Origin: Gammaproteobacteria bacterium
Lineage (GTDB): Bacteria; Pseudomonadota; Gammaproteobacteria; DSM-16500
Assembly: GCA_013287765.1 (NCBI GenBank)
Contig: JABDDD010000006.1
Location: forward strand, 1 to 59,841
Reading direction: 5' to 3'
DNA: 59,841 bases
Shown: piece after piece, positions 1-9,104 of the stretch
How the letters are laid out: every line of letters starts with the position of its first letter
How positions within the stretch are numbered: the first letter of the stretch is position 1
Translations under genes and position numbers: made by a program
The notes under the pieces: generated by a model
Seen by the model: the letters and a program-made list of their open reading frames with translations, nothing else
The model's database searches: none
Told to the model about the DNA's origin: nothing

Positions 1-1218
1 TCCTATTAATAAGGAAAAAAATAATATGCAGGTAGAGGTGATTGTGCAGTAAGCTCCTCGCGGAAAAGTTAAGTATAAAATACTAACCAATACGCTTGTT
101 AAAAATGAAAAAAATATAAAGGGACTTATAAAAAGATAATAATTTAATACATAGATCGCGTCATTTAAAAGAAATAACATTAAAGCAATAAAAAAAGTGA
201 CTAAAATAGCAATATAATTTTTTTTGTTGGGAGTTGTTGCATACAAACTAAAAAAAAGAGCATACATTAAAATCGCTATCGAAAAAGCAGGCAATAGATG
301 ATAAAACCAGTCTTCTTGTTGGATAATATAAGAAAATAAAAATCCAATTAAACTTAAGAATAAAACTTTTGTTAATTCTGGGTAGCGATTGATTTCATAT
401 AAACTAAGATATAATAATACTGAAGAAAAACATACTATTGTCAATAAATTGTTAAGGACGAAGGTTAAAGGTTTTCTTGTCCCAAGATAGCACCAGCGTA
501 AGGCAACTGGCATGACTACTTGCAAATAATCCGTATGACGGATAAAAATTAGCGCTACATAAACTAAAAGAAGAATTATTATTGAAAATATTTCAGGCCG
601 GCATAGGCTCAAGATATTTTTTTTATGGATAAGATAATAAATTTCAATAAGAAAAAATGTCATAAAAAAATAGGGTTTAAACATGAATACTGAGCCTGCC
701 ATTAATCCTATCGTTATTGCAACGTAAAGATTTATAGGCTTTTTTTTTAAACGCAGCGTCATCATTAAAAGATAAGGCATGGTCAAAATAAATAATAAAT
801 GTTCTCGTTGTCCAAAGTCTGAAACAGGTAAAATAAGAAAAAGCGTAGCCAGGATGACTAACAAAAATCTCACGATAGAAATATCTTGCTTTGAAAAAAT
901 TTGCTTGAGAAAAACATAAGAAATATTTAATGAAATAGCCGCTAAAAGAAATACATAAATTTTCATAGATAAAAAAACATTAATTGAGAAAATTTTACTA
1001 AATAAAATAACTGGACTATTAAAATAAAGCACCCAAGGCGGGTTATTTTCAAAGAAATTATTGGTATAGGTTCCGCCTGATAACATTCTTTTCGTGGCTT
1101 CCAGTAACCAACTGACATCAACATTCACTAAAATATTAGACTGAATAAACCAAGCTAGTGAAAAAATTAAAATAAAAATAATTAGAAAAGCTTGTCGCTG
1201 TAGGAATTGAAACAACAT
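1..1218 (-). CDS. Multi-pass membrane protein, GT-C glycosyltransferase-like (3' end outside window)
   Basis: An open frame of 406 codons runs from ATG at 1218 to the window edge without a stop, so the C-terminus is missing. An AAGAAG ribosome site lies just upstream. The protein starts with a short cytoplasmic segment and a first membrane helix. A loop follows with Asp-Val-Ser-Trp near residue 34 and the stretch NNFFENNPPWVLYFNSP near residue 52, then many hydrophobic helices. An acidic first loop plus a Glu-Asn-Pro-Pro motif is typical of GT-C enzymes that use polyprenyl-phosphate sugars in the periplasm. It is the last visible gene of the long minus-strand block. A polymerase-like role cannot be excluded, and the exact donor is unknown. 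Confidence 0.7.
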   Translation of the reverse strand, partial: MLFQFLQRQAFLIIFILIFSLAWFIQSNILVNVDVSWLLEATKRMLSGGTYTNNFFENNPPWVLYFNSPVILFSKIFSINVFLSMKIYVFLLAAISLNISYVFLKQIFSKQDISIVRFLLVILATLFLILPVSDFGQREHLLFILTMPYLLMMTLRLKKKPINLYVAITIGLMAGSVFMFKPYFFMTFFLIEIYYLIHKKNILSLCRPEIFSIIILLLVYVALIFIRHTDYLQVVMPVALRWCYLGTRKPLTFVLNNLLTIVCFSSVLLYLSLYEINRYPELTKVLFLSLIGFLFSYIIQQEDWFYHLLPAFSIAILMYALFFSLYATTPNKKNYIAILVTFFIALMLFLLNDAIYVLNYYLFISPFIFFSFLTSVLVSILYLTFPRGAYCTITSTCILFFSLLIG

Positions 1219-1249
1219 AATGATATCTTCTTTATACTTAATATACCCT

Positions 1250-1280
1250 GGTGGGCGCGCTATGCTTTGCCCACCCTACA
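1250..1280 (-). repeat. Palindromic GTAGGGTGG-type repeat, copy A
   Basis: Arms GGTGGGC (1250-1256) and GCCCACC (1269-1275) are perfect inverted repeats around a 12-base loop, followed by CTACA. Read on the minus strand it begins TGTAGGGTGGGC, a short dispersed palindrome type found in many gammaproteobacterial genomes (from memory). It covers the last codons and the stop of the adjacent glycosyltransferase gene. It may also act as a weak hairpin between that gene and the next. A related copy lies at 56237-56275. Confidence 0.65.
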
Positions 1281-1982
1281 TTTTGATTTATTCAAAAAAA
1301 TACTTAACAATCTGATTGTTATGATTCTTTTTAAAGTCCACCAGGCGCTTTGAAATGGACGCATGGTGCTGACACCAATTCTTTCGTGATAATCAATAAA
1401 AATAGTATGGACTTTATAGCCTAAAATCATAGGTTTTAATAAAAGCTCAACAGGCAAAGCAGCCCCTTTGGCTTGAAATTCAATATTATCTATCATACTT
1501 TTACGATAAGCGCGCATTCCACTGTGTAAATCGGTCAACTTACGAAAAAATAAAACCGTTGCAATCAAGGCAAAAAAAACATTTGCAAAATAGTTTAACC
1601 AAGGCATGGCGGCTGGTTTACTTTTCAATCTCGAGCCATCCACTAAGTCATAGCCTTTCTCCAAAATAAGACATGCAAGTATTGGAATTTGTTCTGCAGG
1701 ATAAGTATTATCGCAATCCATGGTAATAACAACTTCGCGTGTACTTTTACGTAAGGCGCGTTCCATTGCAGGCCCATATCCGCGCGGAGGAAATTGGCGT
1801 ATGACTCTTGCACCTAATTTTTTTGCGATTTGCGGGGTATTGTCTTTGCTCGAATCGACAATAAGTATTTCAGCTCCTGGAATATTTTTTTGAATATCTT
1901 TAATGACGCTTGCAACGGATGCCGCTTCATTCATCGTGATCATTGACACTGTCACTTTGCTTCCTATTGATATTGCGGGCAC
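1260..1982 (-). CDS. GT2 family glycosyltransferase, dolichyl-phosphate mannosyltransferase-like
   Basis: This 240-residue family 2 glycosyltransferase has a GT-A fold. The nucleotide site starts at VSMITMNEAASV (about residues 11-22), IVDSSKDNT lies near 40, and the metal-binding acidic motif is MDCDNTYP near 88. It resembles the polyprenyl-phosphate hexose synthase group, but it lacks the two C-terminal membrane helices; only one hydrophobic stretch near 130-145 is seen. The start is GTG at 1982, with GGAG seven bases upstream, and it overlaps the previous gene by 19 bases. The last six residues and the TAG stop come from the palindromic repeat at 1250-1280. Acceptor and sugar are unknown. 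Confidence 0.85.
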   Translation of the reverse strand: MPAISIGSKVTVSMITMNEAASVASVIKDIQKNIPGAEILIVDSSKDNTPQIAKKLGARVIRQFPPRGYGPAMERALRKSTREVVITMDCDNTYPAEQIPILACLILEKGYDLVDGSRLKSKPAAMPWLNYFANVFFALIATVLFFRKLTDLHSGMRAYRKSMIDNIEFQAKGAALPVELLLKPMILGYKVHTIFIDYHERIGVSTMRPFQSAWWTLKRIITIRLLSIFLNKSKCRVGKA

Positions 1983-3361
1983 AATTCACTCCTGGTGCTT
2001 GTTAATTTTATTAATGCACTTTTTAAGTAATCTGACTTTAATTGCTTAAAATCGCCTTTATCATTATTTAAGTCTATCGCAATTTTTATCGCTCGATCTA
2101 CTGCCATATCAATATTAATATATTCAAAATAACTAAAACGACCTAGTAAAATGATACCAATAGAGGAAAACCATGCTCTGACTTTTTGCGCATTCTCCTC
2201 ATATCCAACATCATAGACAACATAAGATTGATCTTTTCGATCAACACGTTCTAAAATAATATGTTCATCATTAGGAAGCAAACCTCTTTTTTGTAGACCT
2301 TGTTTTGTATGTGCTAACATTTCTTCTGCGGTTTTATGCCAAATATTTGAATTTTTCGCACAGGTAATTTCTGCTTGCAAGCTATAATAGCCTTCAGGTC
2401 CATTGGCAGATGAAAAAGTACAAGGAAAACTAATACGATTCACCCAAAAGTCAGATTCAGGAAAATAAACTGCCGTATATTGATGTGGATCAATTCCACG
2501 AATACCGAAAGACACAATAAACATTGGATTAACAATCAATTGCTCAATGGCTATTTTAATTTCATTAGGTACTTTTATATCTAGTTTATATAAAATCTCA
2601 TGCACTGGCATGGTGCTAATGACTTGATGATATTCGCGGGCAATTCCTGTTTGATCAATCAAGCGAATTTTTTTATTATCAGTCAATTGTATTCTATCTA
2701 CATTAAATTGATAGATGATAGTGGCTGATTTTTTCCATGCTTCACAAATCGCTTGATAGCCACCTGTTGTTGGATAAAAATAATAAAGCTGATGCAAATA
2801 GCCTTCTGTGCTATAGCCAAGAGAAGATTTCAAAATATCTTCTGCGGGTGGATTGGGAATTCTATCGGCTAAACTCATTGAAAGTTTTTCGACAGGAATA
2901 TTCCATACTTTTTCATTATAAGGGAATAAATATCGGGAACAAATGCCTTCACCAAAAGTTTTTAAAAACCATTCACGCATATTGTTTGGAATAGAATATT
3001 GATTTTTGTATTGATTGAAAATAAAATGCCGAATACATTCATAATTATCTTCAAGCGGCAGTGAATGCAGGTCATTTTCAAATGGATATTTAATAATCCG
3101 ATCTTTAAAAGAAATTTTATTATTTCTTTTGCAGCGATTGATGTTTTCCCCAAGTGTTGCAATAATAAAATCTAAAATTAATTGATCTTTCGAAAATAAA
3201 ATATGTGGACCATAATCAAATGTAAATCCTTTTTCAAAAAAAGAGGAAGCGTGACCGCCTACATGATTGTTACTTTCTACTATTTCAGCAGATTTTTTCA
3301 GAAAAAGATTGACTGCTAATCCAGAGGGTCCAGCGCCAATAATGCCAAAGTGGCTAGACAT
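1964..3361 (-). CDS. FAD-dependent oxidoreductase, UDP-galactopyranose mutase/amine oxidase-like
   Basis: The protein has 465 residues. An N-terminal Rossmann dinucleotide motif GIIGAGPSGLA (about 6-16) is followed by the acidic VES, then by GGHASSF and FDYGPHIL, a pattern of the UDP-galactopyranose mutase/protoporphyrinogen oxidase-like superfamily. A second FAD contact, DVGYEENAQKV followed by LLGRF, lies near 390-405, also typical of that superfamily. It lies in the minus-strand sugar operon, so the substrate may be a nucleotide sugar or lipid-linked sugar. True UDP-galactopyranose mutase is possible but not shown. ATG at 3361 has GGAG nearby. The 3' end overlaps the next gene. Confidence 0.75.
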   Translation of the reverse strand: MSSHFGIIGAGPSGLAVNLFLKKSAEIVESNNHVGGHASSFFEKGFTFDYGPHILFSKDQLILDFIIATLGENINRCKRNNKISFKDRIIKYPFENDLHSLPLEDNYECIRHFIFNQYKNQYSIPNNMREWFLKTFGEGICSRYLFPYNEKVWNIPVEKLSMSLADRIPNPPAEDILKSSLGYSTEGYLHQLYYFYPTTGGYQAICEAWKKSATIIYQFNVDRIQLTDNKKIRLIDQTGIAREYHQVISTMPVHEILYKLDIKVPNEIKIAIEQLIVNPMFIVSFGIRGIDPHQYTAVYFPESDFWVNRISFPCTFSSANGPEGYYSLQAEITCAKNSNIWHKTAEEMLAHTKQGLQKRGLLPNDEHIILERVDRKDQSYVVYDVGYEENAQKVRAWFSSIGIILLGRFSYFEYINIDMAVDRAIKIAIDLNNDKGDFKQLKSDYLKSALIKLTSTRSELCPQYQ

Positions 3362-3375
3362 TAATGATCTCCATT

Positions 3376-4362
3376 TTAAATTTCTATTTCCGATATTTTA
3401 GTTTTTTTTAAATGTTCTATCATGGCCAAGGCTGATTCTCTGATCGACTGCGCAGAATTATATTTGCAAATCCAGCCTAATGATTTAATTTTATCTGTGT
3501 TAAGACGTACGATCGGTACATCACCATTCCAGCCTCGATCACCACCGGTAAATTTAAAAATAACTTGTTTTTTTAACCCCATGCATTCTGTAATGATGTC
3601 TGCTATTTCACCAACCGTTATATAATCTCCTGTTGCAACATTATAAACTTCAAAAGGAGTCTGTAATTTTTCATTGACCAAAAGAACCGCTTGAATAACA
3701 TCTTGAATATGTACATAAGATTTACTTTGATGACCGTCTCCTAAAATCAATAATGATTTTTGATTTTGCAGTAATTTTTTTATAAAATCATAGCCAACCC
3801 CATGTGTTTGTCGAGAGCCGACTACATTGCCGAAACGAAAAACACAAGCTGTGAGGCCAAACATATGGCAATAACTGGAAATAAAAGCCTCACCCGCAAT
3901 TTTACTTGCGCCATAGGGTGAAATAGGATACAGACGGCCTTGGTCTTCTATGCTTTCTTGCTCACCGACATCACCATACACACCGCTTCCTGACATATAA
4001 ATCATTCTTTTTATTTTATTAAGGCGGCTTGCTTCTAATACTTGATAAGTTAAATAAATCCCATCGGTGAAATCGATGCTGGGTGTTATCGCTGCTTGAG
4101 AAATATCGGAATTTGACGCAAAATGCATGACAACTTCATGGTCGCTCATGGATTCTGTTAATAATCTTAAGTCTTTCGCATCACCTCTTATCACTGATAA
4201 ACGATGATCGTGATGATGATGTTCAAAGTGCCATTCTTTACCTGTTGAAAAGTTATCGTATAGCGTTACTTTTTGCACGGTATTTTGTTTAAGTAGTGCA
4301 TCGATAAAATGAGAGCCAATAAATCCTGCCCCACCAACAAGAAAGAAGGTTTTAAAAGACAT
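3376..4362 (-). CDS. NAD-dependent nucleotide-sugar epimerase/dehydratase
   Basis: This 328-residue extended short-chain dehydrogenase has the glycine motif GGAGFIGSHF (about 9-18), a Ser-Gly-Ser-Gly-Val-Tyr-Gly strand near 125, and the catalytic pair in YGASKIAGE near 150. The C-terminal half carries GGDRGWNGDVP, a signature it shares with the epimerase at 12254-13210; the two are probably paralogues acting on related GDP- or UDP-sugars. It follows the frameshifted gmd by 43 bases, in which an ATAATCAATAA-like direct repeat is seen. Whether it is a 4-epimerase, a reductase or a 3,5-epimerase cannot be told from sequence. Confidence 0.8.
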   Translation of the reverse strand: MSFKTFFLVGGAGFIGSHFIDALLKQNTVQKVTLYDNFSTGKEWHFEHHHHDHRLSVIRGDAKDLRLLTESMSDHEVVMHFASNSDISQAAITPSIDFTDGIYLTYQVLEASRLNKIKRMIYMSGSGVYGDVGEQESIEDQGRLYPISPYGASKIAGEAFISSYCHMFGLTACVFRFGNVVGSRQTHGVGYDFIKKLLQNQKSLLILGDGHQSKSYVHIQDVIQAVLLVNEKLQTPFEVYNVATGDYITVGEIADIITECMGLKKQVIFKFTGGDRGWNGDVPIVRLNTDKIKSLGWICKYNSAQSIRESALAMIEHLKKTKISEIEI

Positions 4363-4405
4363 TGAACTATCCTTATTGATTATATTTATTGATTATATAG
4401 TTATA

Positions 4406-5495
4406 TTATTCATGATAATCAAAAATCGCAAATCCATTTTCTTTCACCAGCGCATCTCGTTGCGCGGTTTTTAAATCTTCATTAACCATTTCAGTGACTA
4501 GTTGGTCAAAAGTAATTTTTGGTTGCCAGCCTAATTTTTTATGTGCATTTGTTGGGTCTCCTAATAAAGACTCTACTTCCGCAGGTCTGAAATAGCGAGG
4601 ATCAACTGTCACAATACATTGCCCAGTAGTTTTATGAAACGCTTTTTCATCTAAACCATTTCCTTGCCATACCAAAGGTATTTCTAATTTTTTCAGCAGC
4701 TAGTGTAATAAAATCGCGAACACTATATTGCTTTCCAGTGGCAATCACAAAATCTTCAGCTTGCGTTTGTTGGAGCATAAGCCATTGCATTTCGATATAA
4801 TCACGTGCATGACCCCAATCACGTTTTGCATCTAAATTACCGATATATAAACAATCTTGTAAGTTTAATTTCACTCGAGCTAAAGCACGCGTTACTTTTC
4901 TGCTAACAAAAGTTTCACCGCGAGTAGGCGATTCATGATTGAATAAAATGCCATTACAAGCATAAATACCATACGCTTCTCGATAATTAACAGTGATCCA
5001 GTAAGCATATAATTTTGCAACACCATAAGGAGAACGCGGATAAAAAGGCGTTGTTTCTTTTTGCGGTGTTTCTTGCACTAGACCATATAATTCTGAAGTA
5101 GAAGCTTGATAAAAACGCGTCTTTTTTTCCAAACCTAAAATACGAATAGCCTCTAAAATTCGCAAGGCACCTAATGCATCAGCGTTAGCAGTATACTCAG
5201 GCTCTTCAAAAGAAACTGCCACATGACTTTGTGCCGCTAAATTATAAATTTCATCCGGTTTGACTTGTTGAATAATACGTATCAAGCTGGTCGAATCAGT
5301 CATATCCCCATAATGCAAAATAAAATGTCTATCTCTAACGTGCGGGTCTTGATACAGATGATCAATGCGGTCAGTATTAAACAAAGAAGAGCGGCGTTTA
5401 ATGCCGTGAACAATGTAATCTTTATTCAATAAAAACTCAGCTAAATAAGCGCCATCTTGACCTGTAATACCGGTAATTAATGCAACTTTTCTCAT
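4406..5495 (-). pseudogene. gmd: GDP-mannose 4,6-dehydratase split by a +1 frameshift
   Basis: Two frames together give a full-length Gmd. The N-terminal frame (start ATG 5495, GAGG 11 bases upstream) has [20 protein letters not shown], the catalytic SELYG and [10 protein letters not shown], and [14 protein letters not shown]. It ends at about 4650, after a spurious [12 protein letters not shown] tail. The C-terminal part continues in another frame with VDPRYFRPAEVESLLGDP and KLGWQPKITF, ending at 4406. The break is at a run of six T (4688-4693; A on the coding strand). Removing one base restores [13 protein letters not shown], as expected for the family. Gmd makes GDP-4-keto-6-deoxymannose, and in this heptose context it might act on GDP-heptose. 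It may be a true null, a sequencing error, or rescued by slippage at the A run. Confidence 0.85.
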
Positions 5496-5516
5496 GGAAA
5501 TATGTAACCTCATTAA

Positions 5517-6266
5517 TTAAAATAAAACTTCTTGGATTTTCGTTGTTTCCAAGTTAAATCCAGCTTGAAGGGCATCATTATAAAACATTTTAACCGTCTC
5601 TAGGGAATATTGATGTAAATCTTTGCCAACCAAGGTTATTTTTTTTAAAATATCAGGGGTGGCAGTGATAATTTGACAGCCAATTATATCTGCTTGAAAA
5701 ATATTAAGTAATTCTCGAGGACTTGCCCAAATTAATTCCAGTTGAGGGGAGGCGCGTAGTAATTCTAAAGAAGCTGTCATCAAAGGTAAGGGATCACGGC
5801 CAGTATCAGCTACTCTTCCTGCAAATACCGAAATAAACGCAGAAGGGCCCATAGAGAGTGCTGCAACCGTATCGCGCACTTGACCTAGCGTGAGTAGTGC
5901 TGTCACATTTTGCTTGATGCCAGCCTTTGCTAACGCTTGGATTAATTTATAAGCGGGCTTGCCTTCAGTATTCATCACCGGAATTTTTACGTAAACATTT
6001 TCCCCCCAGTTGGCGATCTCCATGGCTTGTGCATACATTTCATTAAAATCATCAGAAAAAACTTCAAAAGAAATAGGGCGATCTTTAATATAAGATAAAA
6101 TCTCTAAGGCAAAAGCTTTATAATCACGAATACCGGCTTTATGCATTAAAGTGGGATTAGTGGTAAAACCCTGAATAAGAGGATTTTGATACATTTCTAA
6201 TATATTTTTAATATCTGCGCCATCAGAAAAAATTCTTACTTTTAAATTTGATATTGACTGAAACAT
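5517..6266 (-). CDS. Transaldolase family protein
   Basis: This 249-residue TIM-barrel protein of the transaldolase/fructose-6-phosphate aldolase family has GFTTNPTLM near 33-41 and the Schiff-base lysine in YVKIPVMNTEG near 92. The length fits the short TalC-like group. It sits directly between gmd and the GmhB-like gene, in a cluster of sedoheptulose-7-phosphate-using enzymes. A role in providing or diverting sedoheptulose 7-phosphate for heptose synthesis is therefore plausible, but that is inference; similar genes are common in such clusters. The start at 6266 lies 6 bases after the previous gene's stop. Confidence 0.8.
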   Translation of the reverse strand: MFQSISNLKVRIFSDGADIKNILEMYQNPLIQGFTTNPTLMHKAGIRDYKAFALEILSYIKDRPISFEVFSDDFNEMYAQAMEIANWGENVYVKIPVMNTEGKPAYKLIQALAKAGIKQNVTALLTLGQVRDTVAALSMGPSAFISVFAGRVADTGRDPLPLMTASLELLRASPQLELIWASPRELLNIFQADIIGCQIITATPDILKKITLVGKDLHQYSLETVKMFYNDALQAGFNLETTKIQEVLF

Positions 6267-6272
6267 AAATAA

Positions 6273-6815
6273 TTATCTCCTTGATATAATCCATTGCATT
6301 GCATCCTGTAAAGAATAAGCAGTAAAATCAGCAGAAGTTGGTTGACGTTCTTCATAGTGAGCATGCATCCAAATGGTTTGACAACCTGCTTTTTTACCTG
6401 CTTCAATATCTTTCCACCGATCACCTATCATAATACTTTTTGTTAAATCAATAGCGTGTTGTTCGGCGGCTGCAAGTAACATTCCAGGTAATGGCTTGCG
6501 GCAAAGACAATGATCTTGATCATCGTGATAACAAACACGTATTTCATCTAATGGTAGTACAGTCATTAATTTTTCATGAATACTATTAACAGCATCCTGT
6601 GTGGTGATTCCTCTTGCTACATCAGGTTGATTGGTCGCGCCAATTAATAAATAGCCTTGTGATTTTAGAATAGCTAACGCATGTGGTACATCTTCTGGTA
6701 TAGAAAGCTCATGCAAATTAGCAGGCGAATAAGGTTTGCCATTTTTTAATATTACCTGATTTAACACACCATCACGATCCAAGAAAATGGCCTTTTTCAA
6801 ATAACAGACTCCCAT
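6273..6815 (-). CDS. gmhB: D-glycero-D-manno-heptose 1,7-bisphosphate phosphatase
   Basis: This 180-residue HAD-superfamily phosphatase has the nucleophile motif FLDRDGVLN (about 11-19), GATNQPDVARG near 60, and the zinc loop CYHDDQDHCLCRKPLPGM near 98-115. That loop is diagnostic of histidinol-phosphatase/GmhB enzymes. IGDRWKDIEAGKKAGC is the C-terminal acidic motif. It removes the C7 phosphate in ADP- or GDP-heptose synthesis. It overlaps the GmhA gene by 19 bases. The annotated ATG at 6815 gives five extra residues; a TTG start just before KKAIFLDRDG is an alternative. Confidence 0.88.
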   Translation of the reverse strand: MGVCYLKKAIFLDRDGVLNQVILKNGKPYSPANLHELSIPEDVPHALAILKSQGYLLIGATNQPDVARGITTQDAVNSIHEKLMTVLPLDEIRVCYHDDQDHCLCRKPLPGMLLAAAEQHAIDLTKSIMIGDRWKDIEAGKKAGCQTIWMHAHYEERQPTSADFTAYSLQDAMQWIISRR

Positions 6816-7393
6816 TTTGTTTGTACGCTTTTAAGCTTAGGATGTGAAACTAACAAATGCCAAATGACTGCTTGAAATGCTTCAGCGTGCGGCGTGATAT
6901 TATCTGAATTAATTGTCGGAATAATAATGCAGGCATCGGCAATTTTTGCAGTATATCCACCATCTCGACCGACAATACCAATTATTTTACTATTAATCTT
7001 TTGGGCATATTGTAAAGCGAGTACTAAATTCGGGCTGATATTTTTTTCAAGATTACCGCCGCCCACTGATAAAATAAATAAAATATCTTTTTCATTTAAA
7101 CGACTGGTCTTAAGCCAACTTGCAAAAACAGTAGCCCAGCCTTCATCATTGGTGCGTGCTGTAAGTTCTGATACATTATCAGTGGGCGCATAGGATTCTA
7201 TATGAGCAATTTTACGAAAATCATTCACCGCATGAGAAGCATTGGCGGCACTTCCACCCACTCCTAAAATAAATAATCGTCCATGTTGTGCTCTTGCTGT
7301 TGCTAAGAGATCGACGATTTTTTCTATTTGAAAAATATCTAAATGATTAATAATTTGGCTGGCTTCATTGAGAAATTGTTTGACAAATTCCAT
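6797..7393 (-). CDS. gmhA: Sedoheptulose-7-phosphate isomerase (SIS domain)
   Basis: This 198-residue SIS-domain protein has FILGVGGSAANASHAVNDF (about 41-59), the TARTNDEGW loop, SVGGGNLEKN near 110, and ITPHAEAFQAVIWH near the C-terminus. The His and Glu of that last motif match the active-site zinc ligands of GmhA. It converts sedoheptulose 7-phosphate to D-glycero-D-manno-heptose 7-phosphate in the cytoplasm. AGAGGA lies upstream of ATG 7393, which supports this start. The start therefore overlaps the preceding hddC by 55 bases, an unusually long overlap for this operon. Confidence 0.9.
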   Translation of the reverse strand: MEFVKQFLNEASQIINHLDIFQIEKIVDLLATARAQHGRLFILGVGGSAANASHAVNDFRKIAHIESYAPTDNVSELTARTNDEGWATVFASWLKTSRLNEKDILFILSVGGGNLEKNISPNLVLALQYAQKINSKIIGIVGRDGGYTAKIADACIIIPTINSDNITPHAEAFQAVIWHLLVSHPKLKSVQTKWESVI

Positions 7394-8124
7394 CTATTTT
7401 TCCTCTTTAAGATATCTCGACTGTTTTTTAAATATTCGCCTAATTCTTCTAAACCGGTGAAAGAACCGATTTCATAAAAACGTTGATGCACCAGATAGCT
7501 TGCTAATTGTTGTTGTTTTAATAAATCTTGATAAAGATCAGCTAGATCAAATTTTTCAAATGGTGTTATTTTATCAAAAGCACTTTTGTGAAATACCCCC
7601 AGACCGTAATCAATATGCTGCATGTTGGGAGATTTATTTTTTTTATCATAAATTATAATTTTATTATCAGAAAATAATACATTACTTTTATCCCATTGCT
7701 CATTATTTTTTAAAACAGTCATTAATGCTTTTTTGCCTTGTTGTAAATAAGCAGATTGAATGGCTAAGTAATCACAACATAAATAAGAATCACCATATAA
7801 AACAAAAAAATTATCAGAAAGTGTTGCAAGTGCTTGCTTTAAAGCACCGGCTGTTCCTAATAATATGGGACCATCTGATACATAAGACACTTCTAAACCA
7901 AAACGATGACCATTGTCTACATAATTAATTATTTGTTCACCTAAAAAACCGGTACAAATCACCACTTTTTCTATATTATTTTTACGTAATAATTCTAATT
8001 GATAATGAATAAAAGGTTTATTATTTATCTTGACAAGAGACTTAGGTAAAGTATGGGTGATAGGATGTAACCGCGTGGCAAGGCCGCCTGCTAAAATGAC
8101 AACTGGAAATAAATTATTTTTCAT
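7339..8124 (-). CDS. hddC: D-glycero-alpha-D-manno-heptose-1-phosphate guanylyltransferase-like nucleotidyltransferase
   Basis: This 261-residue nucleotidyltransferase has the pyrophosphorylase signature ILAGGLATRLHPITHTLPK (about 10-28). LGTAGALKQAL and the metal Asp in VLYGDSYL follow. The neighbours HddA, GmhA and GmhB point to activation of heptose 1-phosphate as GDP-heptose. The C-terminal 25 or so residues are lysine- and asparagine-rich, look like an extension beyond the catalytic fold, and overlap gmhA. Its start overlaps the hddA stop by 4 bases (ATGA), which indicates translational coupling. The nucleotide specificity (GDP) is inferred from context. Confidence 0.82.
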   Translation of the reverse strand: MKNNLFPVVILAGGLATRLHPITHTLPKSLVKINNKPFIHYQLELLRKNNIEKVVICTGFLGEQIINYVDNGHRFGLEVSYVSDGPILLGTAGALKQALATLSDNFFVLYGDSYLCCDYLAIQSAYLQQGKKALMTVLKNNEQWDKSNVLFSDNKIIIYDKKNKSPNMQHIDYGLGVFHKSAFDKITPFEKFDLADLYQDLLKQQQLASYLVHQRFYEIGSFTGLEELGEYLKNSRDILKRKNRWNLSNNFSMKPAKLLII

Positions 8125-9104
8125 GATTCAGTCACTACCTGTGTTCCTAAAAAATCAAAGCGAAAACGAACTTCAGGTAAGCCTGCTTTTCGCATGGTTT
8201 CTTTTAGTTTAAATTTATCTTGTGCATAAAACATTAAAAAACCACCACCACCTGCGCCGATTATTTTGCCACCGAGCGCGCCATTTTCAATCGCTAATCG
8301 ATACCATTCATCAATATGATGATTGCTCATATTGCCAGAACGGGATTTTTTATACTGCCAATGCACATTCATTAATTCTGCAAATTCTGTTAAATATCCT
8401 TTTTCTAAAGCTTCTTTACTTTTTAGCCCAAGTGATTTAATAAAATGTAAATTATTAATCATGTCTTGATCAATCTCTTTGGTTTTTTTATCTTGTTCTT
8501 GTAAGATATTTGAGGCAGAACGAGAATAACCGGTAAAAAATAATAGTAAATTATCTTCAAGATTAAATAAAGTATCTTGACTAATATTGAGCGGAGCGGC
8601 TGTGACTGCATGATTTTCACAAAAGTTAAAGCAAGTAATGCCACCATACGCTGCAATATATTGATCTTGTTTGCCGATAGGTTCTTTTAATACATTTAAT
8701 TCAATATGACAGGCTTCTTCTGCTAATTCTTTAGGGTGAATTAAATGTTTTTTAAGTGTATGCAGTGCTTTTAATAAAGCAGTGGTAAAACTACCAGAGG
8801 ATCCTAAACCGGTGCCTGCTGGAATATCCGCCATGCTGGTGATTTCTAAATGAGGGGCGGTAATATTTAAATATTTTAATGATTCACGGATAATTGGATG
8901 TTCTACTTCATCGATTGATTTGACGCGTTCTAGTTTAGAATATTTAATAATCAGTTCTTCAACGAAAGTAAGATGTAGGGTGATATAAACATATTTATCA
9001 ATAGCAGCAGAAATTAAAAAACCACCATGATTTTGATAATAAGAGGGTAGATCAGTTCCACCACCGCCAAGAGAAATACGTAAAGGGCTTCGCACAATAA
9101 TCAT
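8121..9104 (-). CDS. hddA: D-glycero-D-manno-heptose 7-phosphate kinase (GHMP family)
   Basis: This 327-residue GHMP kinase has the N-terminal PLRISLGGGGTDLPSYY (about 7-23), the phosphate loop PAGTGLGSSGSF near 95-106, and the C-terminal IGAGGGGFLMFY near 283. The GGGGTD variant is typical of HddA-type heptose kinases, not galactokinase or homoserine kinase. It forms heptose 1,7-bisphosphate, the GmhB substrate. It has 4-base overlaps with both neighbours (8121-8124 and 9101-9104), so it is firmly inside one operon. Confidence 0.88.
   Translation of the reverse strand: MIIVRSPLRISLGGGGTDLPSYYQNHGGFLISAAIDKYVYITLHLTFVEELIIKYSKLERVKSIDEVEHPIIRESLKYLNITAPHLEITSMADIPAGTGLGSSGSFTTALLKALHTLKKHLIHPKELAEEACHIELNVLKEPIGKQDQYIAAYGGITCFNFCENHAVTAAPLNISQDTLFNLEDNLLLFFTGYSRSASNILQEQDKKTKEIDQDMINNLHFIKSLGLKSKEALEKGYLTEFAELMNVHWQYKKSRSGNMSNHHIDEWYRLAIENGALGGKIIGAGGGGFLMFYAQDKFKLKETMRKAGLPEVRFRFDFLGTQVVTES

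Noticed and set aside
2737-2994. 85-codon plus-strand frame
   Set aside because: Antisense to the FAD oxidoreductase, which has strong motifs over the same bases.
6894-7193. 99-codon plus-strand frame
   Set aside because: Fully antisense to gmhA, no ribosome site or family match; a shadow frame.
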